A DNA stretch of 17,598 nucleotides from Planctomycetaceae bacterium UBA4732 (GCA_002404095.1 DHJA01000105.1:1-17598), one strand, 5' to 3'; counted from the first letter of the stretch, positions 1-6,116 are shown. The notes: generated by a model not told the origin, from the sequence alone. Program-made: numbers and translations.

Positions 1-1
1 C

Positions 2-1246
2 CTCGTGGCCCGCAAGCCGACGGCAGACGCGCCGCCGACGACGGCGCGCGTCTGCGACATCCCGCGCGATACATTGCGAATCGACGATTTATCAAATCAG
101 ATTGCGGCCGAGGGGTTTGAACTGCCGCGCGAGAAACTTTCGGCCGGCGCCTGGACGCTGGAACCACCGGGCGTGATGGCGCTGATGGAGAAGATTCGGC
201 GCGTTGGCGTACCGCTAAAGGAGATTGCCGGGTGCATCCCAATTTACGGGATTAAGACCGGGTTCAACGAGGCTTTCCTGATCGATACCCCGACAAAGGA
301 ACTCTTGGTCGCCGCCGATCCAAAGTCAGGGAAACTGTTCAGGCCGTATCTTCGAGGCCAGGACATCGACCGCTGGAAGGGACAGTGGGCTGGTCAATGG
401 TTGATCGCGATGAGGTCAAGCGCAAACTACGATTGGCCGTGGTCAAAGGCCGCTGAAGCCGCTGACGAAGTATTCAAGCAGACTTACCCAGCGCTACAGG
501 AACACTTCGGGCGGTATCGAACGGAACTGGCGGGGCGAAAGAATAAAGTACATTTCTGGTGGGAATTGTCGGGTTCTTCGCAATGGGAAGCATACGAGCA
601 GCCGAAAATCATGTACCAAGAGATTCAGTTTCATCCATGCTATATGCTGGACCGAGAGCGGATGTTGGCGAATAACAAGGTCTTTTTCATCCCAAACGGT
701 GACTTGTACTTGCTTGGCGTAATGAATTCTCCGCTCATGTGGTGGCACAATTGGCGTTATCTTCCGCACATGAAGGACGAAGCGCTAACCCCAGTCGGTT
801 TCCTGATGGAAGACCTCCCGGTCGCACGTCCGACTCAGGAAATCCGCGAATCGGCGGAAGGGGCCGTCCAAAGTTTACTCGATATCGCCGGCAAACAGCA
901 AACCGGGCGGCGCGACGTGCTGGACTGGTTGCGGGTGGAATACGCCGTGAATAAGCCGAGTCAGAAGCTACAGGACGTATCGGCCCTCACACCGGATGCG
1001 CTGGCAGCCGAAGTGAAGAAGGCCCGCGGCAAGAAGAACCCGCTGACCGTGGCCGGGCTGAAGGCGCTGAGGGAGGAACACGGCCGGAGCATCGTCCCAC
1101 TGCAAACGCTGGCGGCGGAAGCGCGGACGCTGGAAAGACAAGTCGCCGAGTTGGTGAACGCGGCCTACGGCCTGACGCCGGAGGAAGTGGCCTTGATGTG
1201 GAAGACGGCCCCGCCGCGGATGCCGGGGGAAGCGCCCGACAGTTGA
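2..1246 (+). CDS. C-terminal part of an Eco57I/TaqI-like restriction-modification enzyme (5' partial)
   Basis: The reading frame is open to the left edge, so this is the C-terminal ~414 codons of a longer gene; the GTG at 5 has no ribosome site and is probably internal. The methyltransferase core with its NPPY motif must lie upstream and is not visible. What is visible matches the TaqI-like target-recognition region of type IIG/Eco57I enzymes: FRPYLRGQDIDRW at about residues 112-124, then the WLIAM block, then the YEQPKIMYQEI segment and NNKVFFIP...YLLGVMNSPLMWW. The C-terminus is helical and ends with YGLTPEEVALMW, typical of these large single-chain enzymes. The role is sequence-specific adenine methylation, possibly with cleavage, and recognition sits in this part. 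PglX-type BREX methylases are a less likely alternative. The next gene encodes a TIR protein, consistent with a defence island. Confidence 0.8.
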   Translation, partial: LVARKPTADAPPTTARVCDIPRDTLRIDDLSNQIAAEGFELPREKLSAGAWTLEPPGVMALMEKIRRVGVPLKEIAGCIPIYGIKTGFNEAFLIDTPTKELLVAADPKSGKLFRPYLRGQDIDRWKGQWAGQWLIAMRSSANYDWPWSKAAEAADEVFKQTYPALQEHFGRYRTELAGRKNKVHFWWELSGSSQWEAYEQPKIMYQEIQFHPCYMLDRERMLANNKVFFIPNGDLYLLGVMNSPLMWWHNWRYLPHMKDEALTPVGFLMEDLPVARPTQEIRESAEGAVQSLLDIAGKQQTGRRDVLDWLRVEYAVNKPSQKLQDVSALTPDALAAEVKKARGKKNPLTVAGLKALREEHGRSIVPLQTLAAEARTLERQVAELVNAAYGLTPEEVALMWKTAPPRMPGEAPDS

Positions 1247-1270
1247 GAAGAAAGCACAGCTTGTTTCAAC

Positions 1271-1369
1271 GCCGTCCCTAGGCAACAATGAATGTCATCG
1301 GGACGGCCGGAGTAGTTACCGGTCTGCCCGGCTGTCAACGGTCGGTTACTCGCCGCGGCAGCCGGGCAG
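1271..1369. other. Intergenic region with two inverted repeats between the RM and TIR genes
   Basis: The 146-bp gap holds an 8-bp inverted repeat, GCCGTCCC at 1271-1278 with GGGACGGC at 1300-1307. It also holds an 11-bp repeat, CTGCCCGGCTG at 1324-1334 with CAGCCGGGCAG at 1359-1369. Neither is followed by a T-run, so these are not classical intrinsic terminators. A weak promoter-like pair (TTGTTT at 1261, AACAAT at 1284, 17-bp spacer) may drive the TIR gene, but only 3/6 and 4/6 bases match. Confidence 0.4.
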
Positions 1370-1392
1370 GCGTTGCCCGACCGGAGTAAGCC

Positions 1393-2376
1393 ATGTCGCG
1401 CCAGAGTCTGAGAGCCGCGCTTGTCCGGCTTACTTCCTTTGAAACTACCCCGCCCTACGATGCGGTGGTTGACGTGGGCCGCGAACTGAACGATGTTCGT
1501 ATGGACGACTTTGCCGGCTCGTACCCGTTGTCGCCTGCCCGCGGCCTATTGTATGCGGCAGCACGCCTTACCCATCCGCGCTTGACCGAAGCCGATCGCG
1601 CCCGTTTGAACGACGGCGGCCATATCATCGGGTTGCTGAGGCAATGGGATGGGAACGAGTTGTGGCTTTACGACAGAAATCAACTGATCGCGTTCGCCAG
1701 GGACGCCGACGCGGAATTGGAACGGAGAACGCCGCTGGCGAACATCGCCGCGGAGGGCGGCGTAGTCGGAGGACAGGACCACGCGGTGGTGCCGGCTGTT
1801 GTCTTGGATCTGAACGCAGTACACTGCGCAACCCCGGCGGCTCTAGCCTTACGGTCAAGCGGTGCCAAGCCGTCTGGTCAAGCGACCGATCCGGCGGCTG
1901 TTCCTCAACTGATCACTGATCCGCCCAAGACGCCGGTGGAAATCTTCTTCTCCTACTCCCAGAAGGATGCAACGCTGCTGGACAAATTGGTAGCCCACCT
2001 CAGCCAACTCAAGCACCAGGGGCTGATCGCCGGATGGCATGACCGTAAGATCGCGGCAGGCACCGAATGGGAGCGGGAAATTGATGAGCATTTGAACTCT
2101 GCCCGTATCATCCTGTTACTTATCAGCGCTGATTTTCTTGCCTCGGGCTACTGTTACGGCGTGGAAATGAAGCGTGCGCTTCAGCGGCACGAGGCAGGGG
2201 AAGCGCGCGTTATTCCTATCATCCTCCGCCCGTGCGATTGGCATACTTCCCTTTTCGGCAAACTTCAGGCGTTGCCTGAAAAAGCCAAACCAGTGACAAA
2301 ATGGTCAAATCAAGACAGTGCCTTTACGGATGTGGTTAGGGGAATAAGAGCTGCCGTCATGGAACTTACTGCTTAG
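1393..2376 (+). CDS. TIR-domain protein with helical N-terminal domain
   Basis: A 327-residue protein. The start is fixed by GGAG at 1383-1386, six bases before the ATG. Residues ~182-327 form a TIR domain: VEIFFSYSQKD at 182-192 is the first strand and box, LLLISADFLASGYCYGVEMK follows, and RVIPIILRPCDW lies near the end. The glutamate that catalyses NAD+ hydrolysis in bacterial TIR enzymes corresponds to E258 in CYGVEMK, so the domain looks active. Residues 1-~110 are predicted helical and end in a WLYDRNQLIAFARDAD-like segment; I do not recognise the family, but the layout (sensor or adaptor part, ~65-residue loose linker, TIR) resembles the effector-associated-domain architectures of bacterial conflict systems. 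There is no membrane segment, so it should be cytosolic. A role in NAD+ depletion on infection is inferred from the fold and the adjacent RM gene, not shown. Confidence 0.85.
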   Translation: MSRQSLRAALVRLTSFETTPPYDAVVDVGRELNDVRMDDFAGSYPLSPARGLLYAAARLTHPRLTEADRARLNDGGHIIGLLRQWDGNELWLYDRNQLIAFARDADAELERRTPLANIAAEGGVVGGQDHAVVPAVVLDLNAVHCATPAALALRSSGAKPSGQATDPAAVPQLITDPPKTPVEIFFSYSQKDATLLDKLVAHLSQLKHQGLIAGWHDRKIAAGTEWEREIDEHLNSARIILLLISADFLASGYCYGVEMKRALQRHEAGEARVIPIILRPCDWHTSLFGKLQALPEKAKPVTKWSNQDSAFTDVVRGIRAAVMELTA

Positions 2377-2422
2377 AAATGCTTTTAATCGCCCTGCTTG
2401 CCACCCCACAGGTGTCGAACCC

Positions 2423-2563
2423 ATGACTACACAAAAGGCCGACGACAAGGCTCGTAAGCGGACGGAGCATTTGCGGAAACGCCGCGTCGCACTGGTCGAG
2501 GCGATGCAAAGGGACGTGCGCCAACTCCGCAAGATCATCCACGGACAAGGGAATAAGAAGTAG
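2423..2563 (+). CDS. Small basic hypothetical protein (46 aa)
   Basis: ATG at 2423, stop TAG at 2561, 46 codons. The product is rich in Lys and Arg and should be almost wholly helical (RKRTEHLRKRRVALVEAMQR), with no hydrophobic segment. The family is not recognised. The ribosome site is weak (AGGTG about eight bases upstream). It lies 46 bp after the TIR gene and 22 bp before the next gene on the same strand, so it may be co-transcribed. A chance ORF cannot be ruled out, but the heptad-like charge pattern and tight fit between neighbours favour a real small gene. Confidence 0.5.
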   Translation: MTTQKADDKARKRTEHLRKRRVALVEAMQRDVRQLRKIIHGQGNKK

Positions 2564-2585
2564 CGGCCCGTTCGGAGGAGCAATC

Positions 2586-2897
2586 ATGAACGAGGTCAGC
2601 GGCCGTACCATTCCCCACACCGACCTGCCCGAAGCGGGCGCCGACGACATGCTCTACGAGGAATGGAATACCTACCGGCGCGAGGCGTCCCGTCTGCTCG
2701 CGGAGGGCTGCGAGGGCAAGTTCGTACTCATCAAAGGCGATCAGGTCGTTTCCGTGCATGACACATGGGATGTCGCTCGGCAAGCGGGCCTGCGACTCTA
2801 TTTGCTGGAGCCGTTCCTGGTCCATGAGGTCCGCTCCGAAGAGCCGATCCTGCGTCTCCGCGGGTACACCTTGCCATGCCCCGGTTGGCCGTCTTGA
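2586..2897 (+). CDS. Small conserved-looking hypothetical protein (103 aa)
   Basis: The start is well supported by GGAGGAG at 2574-2580, five bases before the ATG. Residues ~25-90 form a compact alpha/beta unit: EWNTYRREASRLLAEG, then EGKFVLIKGDQVVSVHDTWD, then ARQAGLRLYLLEPFLVHEVR. The strand pattern 'EGKFVLIKGdqVv...dTwd.A' resembles DUF5678-type small proteins, and similar small proteins are common in planctomycete genomes; this is family memory, not a search result. No catalytic motif, signal or membrane segment is visible. The last ~13 residues (LRGYTLPCPGWPS) look like a non-conserved tail. The stop codon overlaps the -35 box of the higBA promoter, so the toxin-antitoxin pair is probably transcribed separately. 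Confidence 0.7.
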   Translation: MNEVSGRTIPHTDLPEAGADDMLYEEWNTYRREASRLLAEGCEGKFVLIKGDQVVSVHDTWDVARQAGLRLYLLEPFLVHEVRSEEPILRLRGYTLPCPGWPS

Positions 2898-2922
2898 CTT
2901 CTTCGCATTTTGCGAAGATAAT
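2894..2922 (+). promoter_or_regulatory. Near-consensus sigma70-type promoter of higBA
   Basis: TTGACT at 2894-2899 and GATAAT at 2917-2922 are separated by exactly 17 bp; each box matches 5 of 6 consensus bases. The -35 box overlaps the TGA of the preceding gene (2895-2897). Initiation would fall near 2929, leaving a ~40-nt leader before the higB ATG at 2970. Confidence 0.65.
2901..2917. promoter_or_regulatory. Candidate HigA operator inside the higBA promoter
   Basis: CTTCGCA at 2901-2907 and TGCGAAG at 2911-2917 form a perfect 7-bp inverted repeat around TTT. It fills the spacer between the -35 and -10 boxes. HigA-type antitoxins repress their own operons by binding such palindromes, so this is the natural operator; binding is inferred. 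Confidence 0.55.
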
Positions 2923-2969
2923 GCATCTGCGGCAAAGCCTTGTTACGCCGGTCTAAGACGAGTTCGGGG

Positions 2970-3359
2970 ATGCGAATTATTTCCATCAAAAAGTTACGTT
3001 ATTTTTGGAATAGTCCCGAGCATCCCGACGCTGAATCGCCCTTGAAAGCGTGGTATCAGACCGTCAAGTCTTGCGACTGGACCTGTTTTGCTGACGTCCG
3101 GAAGACCTACGGCACGACCGATTCCGTCGGTGGCAAGGTGGTTTTTGATATCGGCGGCAACAAGTACCGGCTGATCGCCGTGATTGACTACGCGGGCCAT
3201 AAAGTCTTCGTCCGTCACGTCCTCGATCACAAGGAGTACGACAAGGGACGGTGGAAAAAAGATTCCTTCGGCGAGAACTGGAAGCCGCGGTCCATCCCGC
3301 CTGTCGCCGATCAGAGCCGAAGAAAGAAGAGGAGGCCGCGCCGCCAAGGTGACATATGA
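2970..3359 (+). CDS. higB: HigB-family toxin (mRNA interferase)
   Basis: A 129-residue product. The start chosen is ATG 2970 (MRIISIKKLRYFW), which gives the usual family N-terminus; an upstream in-frame TTG at 2940 would add ten unlikely residues. The protein matches the HigB toxin family along its length: helical HPDAESPLKAWYQ, then CDWTCFADVRKTYG, then IGGNKYRLIAVIDY, then VFVRHVLDHKEYDKG, the conserved C-terminal strand with a His/Asp/Tyr-rich tip. HigB proteins are RelE-fold ribosome-dependent or free RNases that cleave mRNA and are neutralised by HigA. The toxin gene precedes the antitoxin gene, the normal HigBA order. After the core a ~30-residue tail ends in a very basic RRKKRRPRRQGDI, longer than usual. 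The ribosome site is weak (GACGAG about seven bases upstream). Confidence 0.88.
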   Translation: MRIISIKKLRYFWNSPEHPDAESPLKAWYQTVKSCDWTCFADVRKTYGTTDSVGGKVVFDIGGNKYRLIAVIDYAGHKVFVRHVLDHKEYDKGRWKKDSFGENWKPRSIPPVADQSRRKKRRPRRQGDI

Positions 3360-3402
3360 TCCGGCGACGCGGCGCCCCAAGATAAGAGAAATGAGGTAAG
3401 CC

Positions 3403-3825
3403 ATGAAGACTAAGCGGAAGGGCGGCGGCAACCAGGACATTTACCTGGAACTGGTCCAGCGAGTTCCGCTCCGTCCGATTCGTTCGGATGACGAACTGGA
3501 CCGAGCAATTGAGATAGTTGACGAACTGATCGATCACGACGAACGGGGGGCCGACGAACGCGACTACCTCGACGTACTCAGCGACCTGATCGAGCGCTAC
3601 GAAGCGGAGGCGCATCCCATCGCCGCGGCGCCGGACGCCTTGGTGCTGGCGCACCTGATCGAGGCCAAGGGGGTTTCTCAGGCCGACGTCGCCCGCGAAG
3701 CAGGCATCGCCGAATCGACCATTTCGGAAGTGTTGGTGGGCAAGCGAAACCTGAACCGCGCCCACATCGGCCGACTGGCCCGGTACTTCAACGTCGGTCC
3801 CGCGGCTTTCCAATTCACCGAATAG
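3403..3825 (+). CDS. higA: HigA-family antitoxin, Xre-type HTH
   Basis: A 140-residue protein with a good ribosome site (GAGGT at 3393-3397, five bases before ATG), 43 bp after higB. The N-terminal half is acidic and helical (SDDELDRAIEIVDELID, then ERDYLDVLSDLIERYEAE), typical of the HigA part that wraps the toxin. Residues ~85-137 form an Xre/Cro HTH: LIEAKGVSQADVAREAGI, then AESTISEVLVGKRNL with the recognition helix, then HIGRLARYFNVGPAAF. It should bind HigB and repress the operon by binding its promoter; the palindrome at 2901-2917 is the best candidate site. Internal binding sites in the 43-bp gap are not obvious. Confidence is high because toxin and antitoxin families agree. Confidence 0.9.
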   Translation: MKTKRKGGGNQDIYLELVQRVPLRPIRSDDELDRAIEIVDELIDHDERGADERDYLDVLSDLIERYEAEAHPIAAAPDALVLAHLIEAKGVSQADVAREAGIAESTISEVLVGKRNLNRAHIGRLARYFNVGPAAFQFTE

Positions 3826-3850
3826 ACGCCCTGTTACCCAAGTTCCCCCC

Positions 3851-3952
3851 TCGTTCCCAAACTCCTGTTTGGGAACGCTCTCTTGCGAAACTCTGTTTCA
3901 CTTAGAACCTATCCCGGCGGGTGCGGAATGTGAAACAGAAGTTTGGGAACGA
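3851..3952. repeat. Palindromic intergenic repeat, copy 1
   Basis: The element opens with a perfect hairpin: CGTTCCCAAAC at 3852-3862, loop TCCT, GTTTGGGAACG at 3867-3877. It closes with GTTTGGGAACGA at 3941-3952, so its outer ends are also inverted repeats. Inside, CTGTTTCAC (3893-3901) pairs with GTGAAACAG (3930-3938). A near-identical copy lies at 4204-4334. It has no coding content and lies 25 bp after higA. It looks like a dispersed REP-like or miniature element rather than a CRISPR. Confidence 0.8.
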
Positions 3953-4203
3953 GGGTGAACCTTGTTGCGTGGCGCACCCTGGGCGGCAAATCGCTTGGCG
4001 GGTTGGCGGGCGGCTGCTAAGTCCTTTGCGGATAACGACTTCGTCCCGCCAACCCTCGCCCGCCAAACCGCCTTTGGCGGGCGATGCCAGAGGAGCGTAC
4101 CACTGCTCAGAAAAGCGGCGATCTTGAGGACGGCGCGCCCCGATGTACTACTAGGAGCGCCGCCCAACGAGGTTATCTACAGAGCAGCTTCCTTCTCGCC
4201 TTC
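3953..4203. other. Gene-free spacer between two repeat copies, with one strong hairpin
   Basis: About 250 bp without a credible reading frame. The only marked structure is a perfect 11-bp hairpin, CGCCCGCCAAA at 4057-4067 with TTTGGCGGGCG at 4073-4083, loop CCGCC, not followed by a T-run. A looser copy of the GGCGGG/TTGGCGGG motif lies around 3995-4015. Confidence 0.5.
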
Positions 4204-4334
4204 TCGTTCCCAAACTCCTGTTTGGGAACGCTCTCTTGCGAAACTCTGTTTCGCTTAGAACCTGTCCCGGCAGGTGCGGAAAGCGAAACAGGAGTTTCGC
4301 GGACGGACGTTCTCAAACAGGAGTTTGGGAACGA
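4204..4334. repeat. Palindromic intergenic repeat, copy 2 (longer)
   Basis: It carries the same CGTTCCCAAAC/GTTTGGGAACG hairpin (4205-4230) and almost the same following ~75 bp as copy 1. CTGTTTCGC (4246-4254) pairs with GCGAAACAG (4283-4291); relative to copy 1 both arms changed together, so pairing is kept. This copy is extended: GCGAAAC-AGGA-GTTTCGC (4283-4300) is a further perfect hairpin, and a CAAACAGGAGTTTGGGAACGA segment closes the unit. It lies directly before the regulator terminator. Confidence 0.8.
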
Positions 4335-4340
4335 GGGTGA

Positions 4341-4379
4341 AACAAAAAAACGGGAGGAAGCCTCATGCTTCCTCCCGTT
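4341..4379 (-). terminator. Intrinsic terminator of the HTH-receiver gene
   Basis: Read on the minus strand, a perfect 12-bp stem (arms 4379-4368 and 4360-4349, 7-nt loop) is followed by seven T's (4350-4344) and then GTTT. It starts 20 bp beyond the stop of the minus-strand regulator. The + strand side lacks a T-run, so it terminates only minus-strand transcription efficiently. Confidence 0.9.
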
Positions 4380-4398
4380 AATGTTCGCGCCGCGCCAA

Positions 4399-4980
4399 TC
4401 ACATGCTGTTTTCGCGCCGTTCATCGACTAACGTGCGAATCCGTTCGACGAGCAGGGCCGCGTCGAACGGCTTCTTGAACGCTTCGCTGTATCCATACTG
4501 CGTAAGCGCGTCCGGGTCGGATTCATCCTCGCTGGCCAGCGCGATGATGAGCGTGCTTTCGTACTGAGCGTTGCGGCGGAGGTTTTGCGCGATCTGCAAG
4601 CCCTCGCTACGGCCCATCGCCAGATCGATGATGATCGTGTCGGGGTGGAAGCTCTCGGCCTGGATGCCGGCCTCGAAACCGCTATTGGCCGTCTCGTAAC
4701 GGTAGTCGTCGTCGAGGGGCAGAAGTTCCTGGACGCGACTGATAAACAACGGCTCGGCGCCGACGATCAGGATCTTGTGCCAGCCCTCTTCCTCCAGCTC
4801 GCCCAACGGCATGCCGTGTTCTTTGAGGAAGCGGATGAGGTGCTCGCGGGGAATACGACGGTCCTGGCTGCCCGGAATGCGATAGCCGCGCAGCCGGCCG
4901 GAATCAAACCACTTGCTCACCGTGCGCGGCGCGACTTTACAGATTTTCGCGACCTGCCCGGTGGTAAACACTTTCTTCAT
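4399..4980 (-). CDS. merR/excisionase-type HTH fused to a degenerate receiver domain
   Basis: ATG 4980 is chosen because GGGAG lies eight bases upstream; a GTG nine bases earlier (4989) would overlap that ribosome site. The 193-residue protein has a winged HTH at ~3-55 (FTTGQVAKICKVAPRTVSKW, then GRLRGYRIPGSQDRRIPR) and a receiver-like domain at ~68-187. The phospho-acceptor position is D119 (TIIIDLAMG) and the conserved lysine K170 (AFKKPFD) is present. The acidic pair that binds Mg2+ in normal receivers is replaced: ILIVDDEP reads ILIVGAEP (G74, A75). The usual Thr is also Ala or shifted. It may therefore switch without canonical phosphorylation, or be constitutive. No histidine kinase is adjacent. 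The domain order (DNA binding first) is reversed from OmpR-type regulators. Function is predicted as a transcriptional regulator; targets are unknown. Confidence 0.85.
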   Translation of the reverse strand: MKKVFTTGQVAKICKVAPRTVSKWFDSGRLRGYRIPGSQDRRIPREHLIRFLKEHGMPLGELEEEGWHKILIVGAEPLFISRVQELLPLDDDYRYETANSGFEAGIQAESFHPDTIIIDLAMGRSEGLQIAQNLRRNAQYESTLIIALASEDESDPDALTQYGYSEAFKKPFDAALLVERIRTLVDERRENSM

Positions 4981-5014
4981 GGTAGGCACTCCCTTACTTG
5001 GTATGCTGAGTCCC

Positions 5015-5050
5015 CTCCCCGGCCGGCGGAAGCGGGCGCCGGCCGGGGAG
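5015..5050 (-). promoter_or_regulatory. GC-rich hairpin in the regulator leader
   Basis: CTCCCCGGCCGGCG at 5015-5028 and CGCCGGCCGGGGAG at 5037-5050 form a perfect 14-bp stem with an 8-nt loop. It ends 34 bp upstream of the regulator ATG (minus strand), just before the ribosome site. There is no T-run after it on the minus strand. It may tune translation or stabilise the mRNA, or be a protein-binding palindrome. Confidence 0.5.
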
Positions 5051-5068
5051 CGTTATGTCGCCCGGGCG

Positions 5069-5093
5069 CGCCCCCGAGGGTCCGTCGGGGGCG
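5069..5093 (-). promoter_or_regulatory. Second hairpin upstream of the regulator
   Basis: CGCCCCCGA (5069-5077) and TCGGGGGCG (5085-5093) form a perfect 9-bp stem with a 7-nt loop, 18 bp beyond the first hairpin. Together they make a tandem stem-loop leader if transcription starts further upstream; no promoter was recognised. Confidence 0.4.
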
Positions 5094-5673
5094 TTCGGCC
5101 GTGCGCCGGGGGGTTCCGGCGCGACGACGGCGGGCCGACCGAAGGGACCGACAACCCGTGCGTCGCATCCCCCGCCCCGCCTTCCCCCACCCACGGGGGA
5201 GAGTTAGCGGTCAGGAGCGGGATTTTGGGGTTGACATCCGCCTCGGCTAGTGCAAAACATCGTCAAGCGCCCCTCTCCAGCATGAGAAAAAGGCCACAAC
5301 CTAGGGAGGTTCTGCCGGTTTGCCCTCTTGCGCCCTTTTCGCCCGCCGCCCGGATTGCCGCGCTTCGCGGGGAGGCGCGGGCGCCGGTGTGCGGAAATGC
5401 CGCTGTGGACTATGCTTACGCGCCGGAAGATCGGGGCGGCGCCGGCAAAGACCGGCGAAACGAAGGCGCCGGAAACGGCGAAAGGAGAGGGGCCGTCCCT
5501 CGGTTCCGGTGTCATTCTAAGGCCGGTGACAAGGGTTGTGCGTAAAATTCCGCTGAAACGAGTCCGAATCGTTACAGAGTTTGTAGCGACTATTCCATCT
5601 AGGGGCTGTCCGGGAGCTTCCGTCAACGGCCGCTGAGCCTGGCGTCCACTTCAACTCGGATCGCCTGGAGTTC
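5094..5673. other. Gene-free stretch
   Basis: About 580 bp with no convincing gene on either strand; the open frames are Arg/Pro/Gly-rich, overlap in several phases and lack ribosome sites. TTGACA at 5231-5236 is a perfect -35 box, but the best partner 17 bp on is only AAAACA, so no promoter is claimed. No tRNA-like cloverleaf was seen. Confidence 0.5.
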
Positions 5674-6047
5674 TTAGAGGTCCGACCGCGACTCGTCCCG
5701 TGCCTTTTCCGACCCGACGCCGTTCAAGGAGGCGGTCCCCTGCGCCGTCCATCCGGGGCTGAATAGGTTGCCTTGGTAAAAGGTTTTGACCCAAGAATAA
5801 TAATCGCTCCAAGACTCTTTCGCCTGGTTGACAGTGTCACGGTCGTATTGCGGCCGAAAATCGGCTTCGCGCGGCGAATACCACTCCTTAGCCAGGCGTG
5901 GGTAGGAGGTTTGGGCAAGGCCGGTTCATCCGCAGCGGCCGCCTCGGCCGGAGTAGGCGGTTTGGCGGAGGGTGAGCAGTCTGCGCCGATGAACCTTGCG
6001 AATGCGGAGACCGCGGCGGACAGGTCCACGAAAAGATTCCGAAGCAA
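5674..6047 (-). pseudogene. Frameshifted remnant of a small uncharacterised gene
   Basis: No single frame covers this gene. From a TTG at 6047 one minus-strand frame reads LLRNLFVDLSAAVSAFARFI and continues through a Pro/Ala linker to KPPTHAW at about 5892. Beyond that point the neighbouring frame takes over: AKEWYSPREADFRPQYDRD, then AKESWSDYYSWVKTFYQGNL, then FSPGWTAQGTASLNG, stopping at TAA 5676-5674. The second part is rich in Trp, Tyr, Phe and Asp in a regular pattern, unlike a shadow frame in GC-rich DNA, and it has no start codon of its own. One missing base near 5892 would join the halves into ~124 residues. The cause could be mutation or a sequence error. The family is not recognised. 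It diverges from the kinase gene at 6194. Confidence 0.55.
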
Positions 6048-6116
6048 CTTATTCTCGGACGCCCCTTGAGAGGGGGAAAACGAAGAAGAGGAATTTGGCG
6101 GAGGGCGGCCGGCGCC

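Noticed and set aside
3064..3813. 249-codon open frame on the minus strand
   Set aside because: It is antisense to higB and higA, whose families are clear; its composition (Arg/Ser/Gly-rich tail) is that of a shadow frame.
3851..4334. Possible CRISPR
   Set aside because: Only two units ~350 bp apart, each a palindromic ~100-130 bp element; no regular short spacers and no cas genes.
4368..4398. Plus-strand use of the terminator hairpin at 4349-4379
   Set aside because: No T-run follows on the plus strand; the seven-base A-run lies on its left, so it serves the minus-strand gene.
4585..5250. 221-codon open frame on the plus strand
   Set aside because: It is antisense to the HTH-receiver gene and then runs into Arg/Gly-rich intergenic DNA; no ribosome site.
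5231..5259. TTGACA promoter-like box
   Set aside because: The -35 box is perfect but the sequence 16-18 bp downstream (AAAACA region) is a poor -10 and no gene follows closely.
5773..6069. 98-codon plus-strand open frame
   Set aside because: The minus strand across the same bases has the more protein-like, aromatic-rich reading once one frameshift is allowed; the plus frame lacks a ribosome site.
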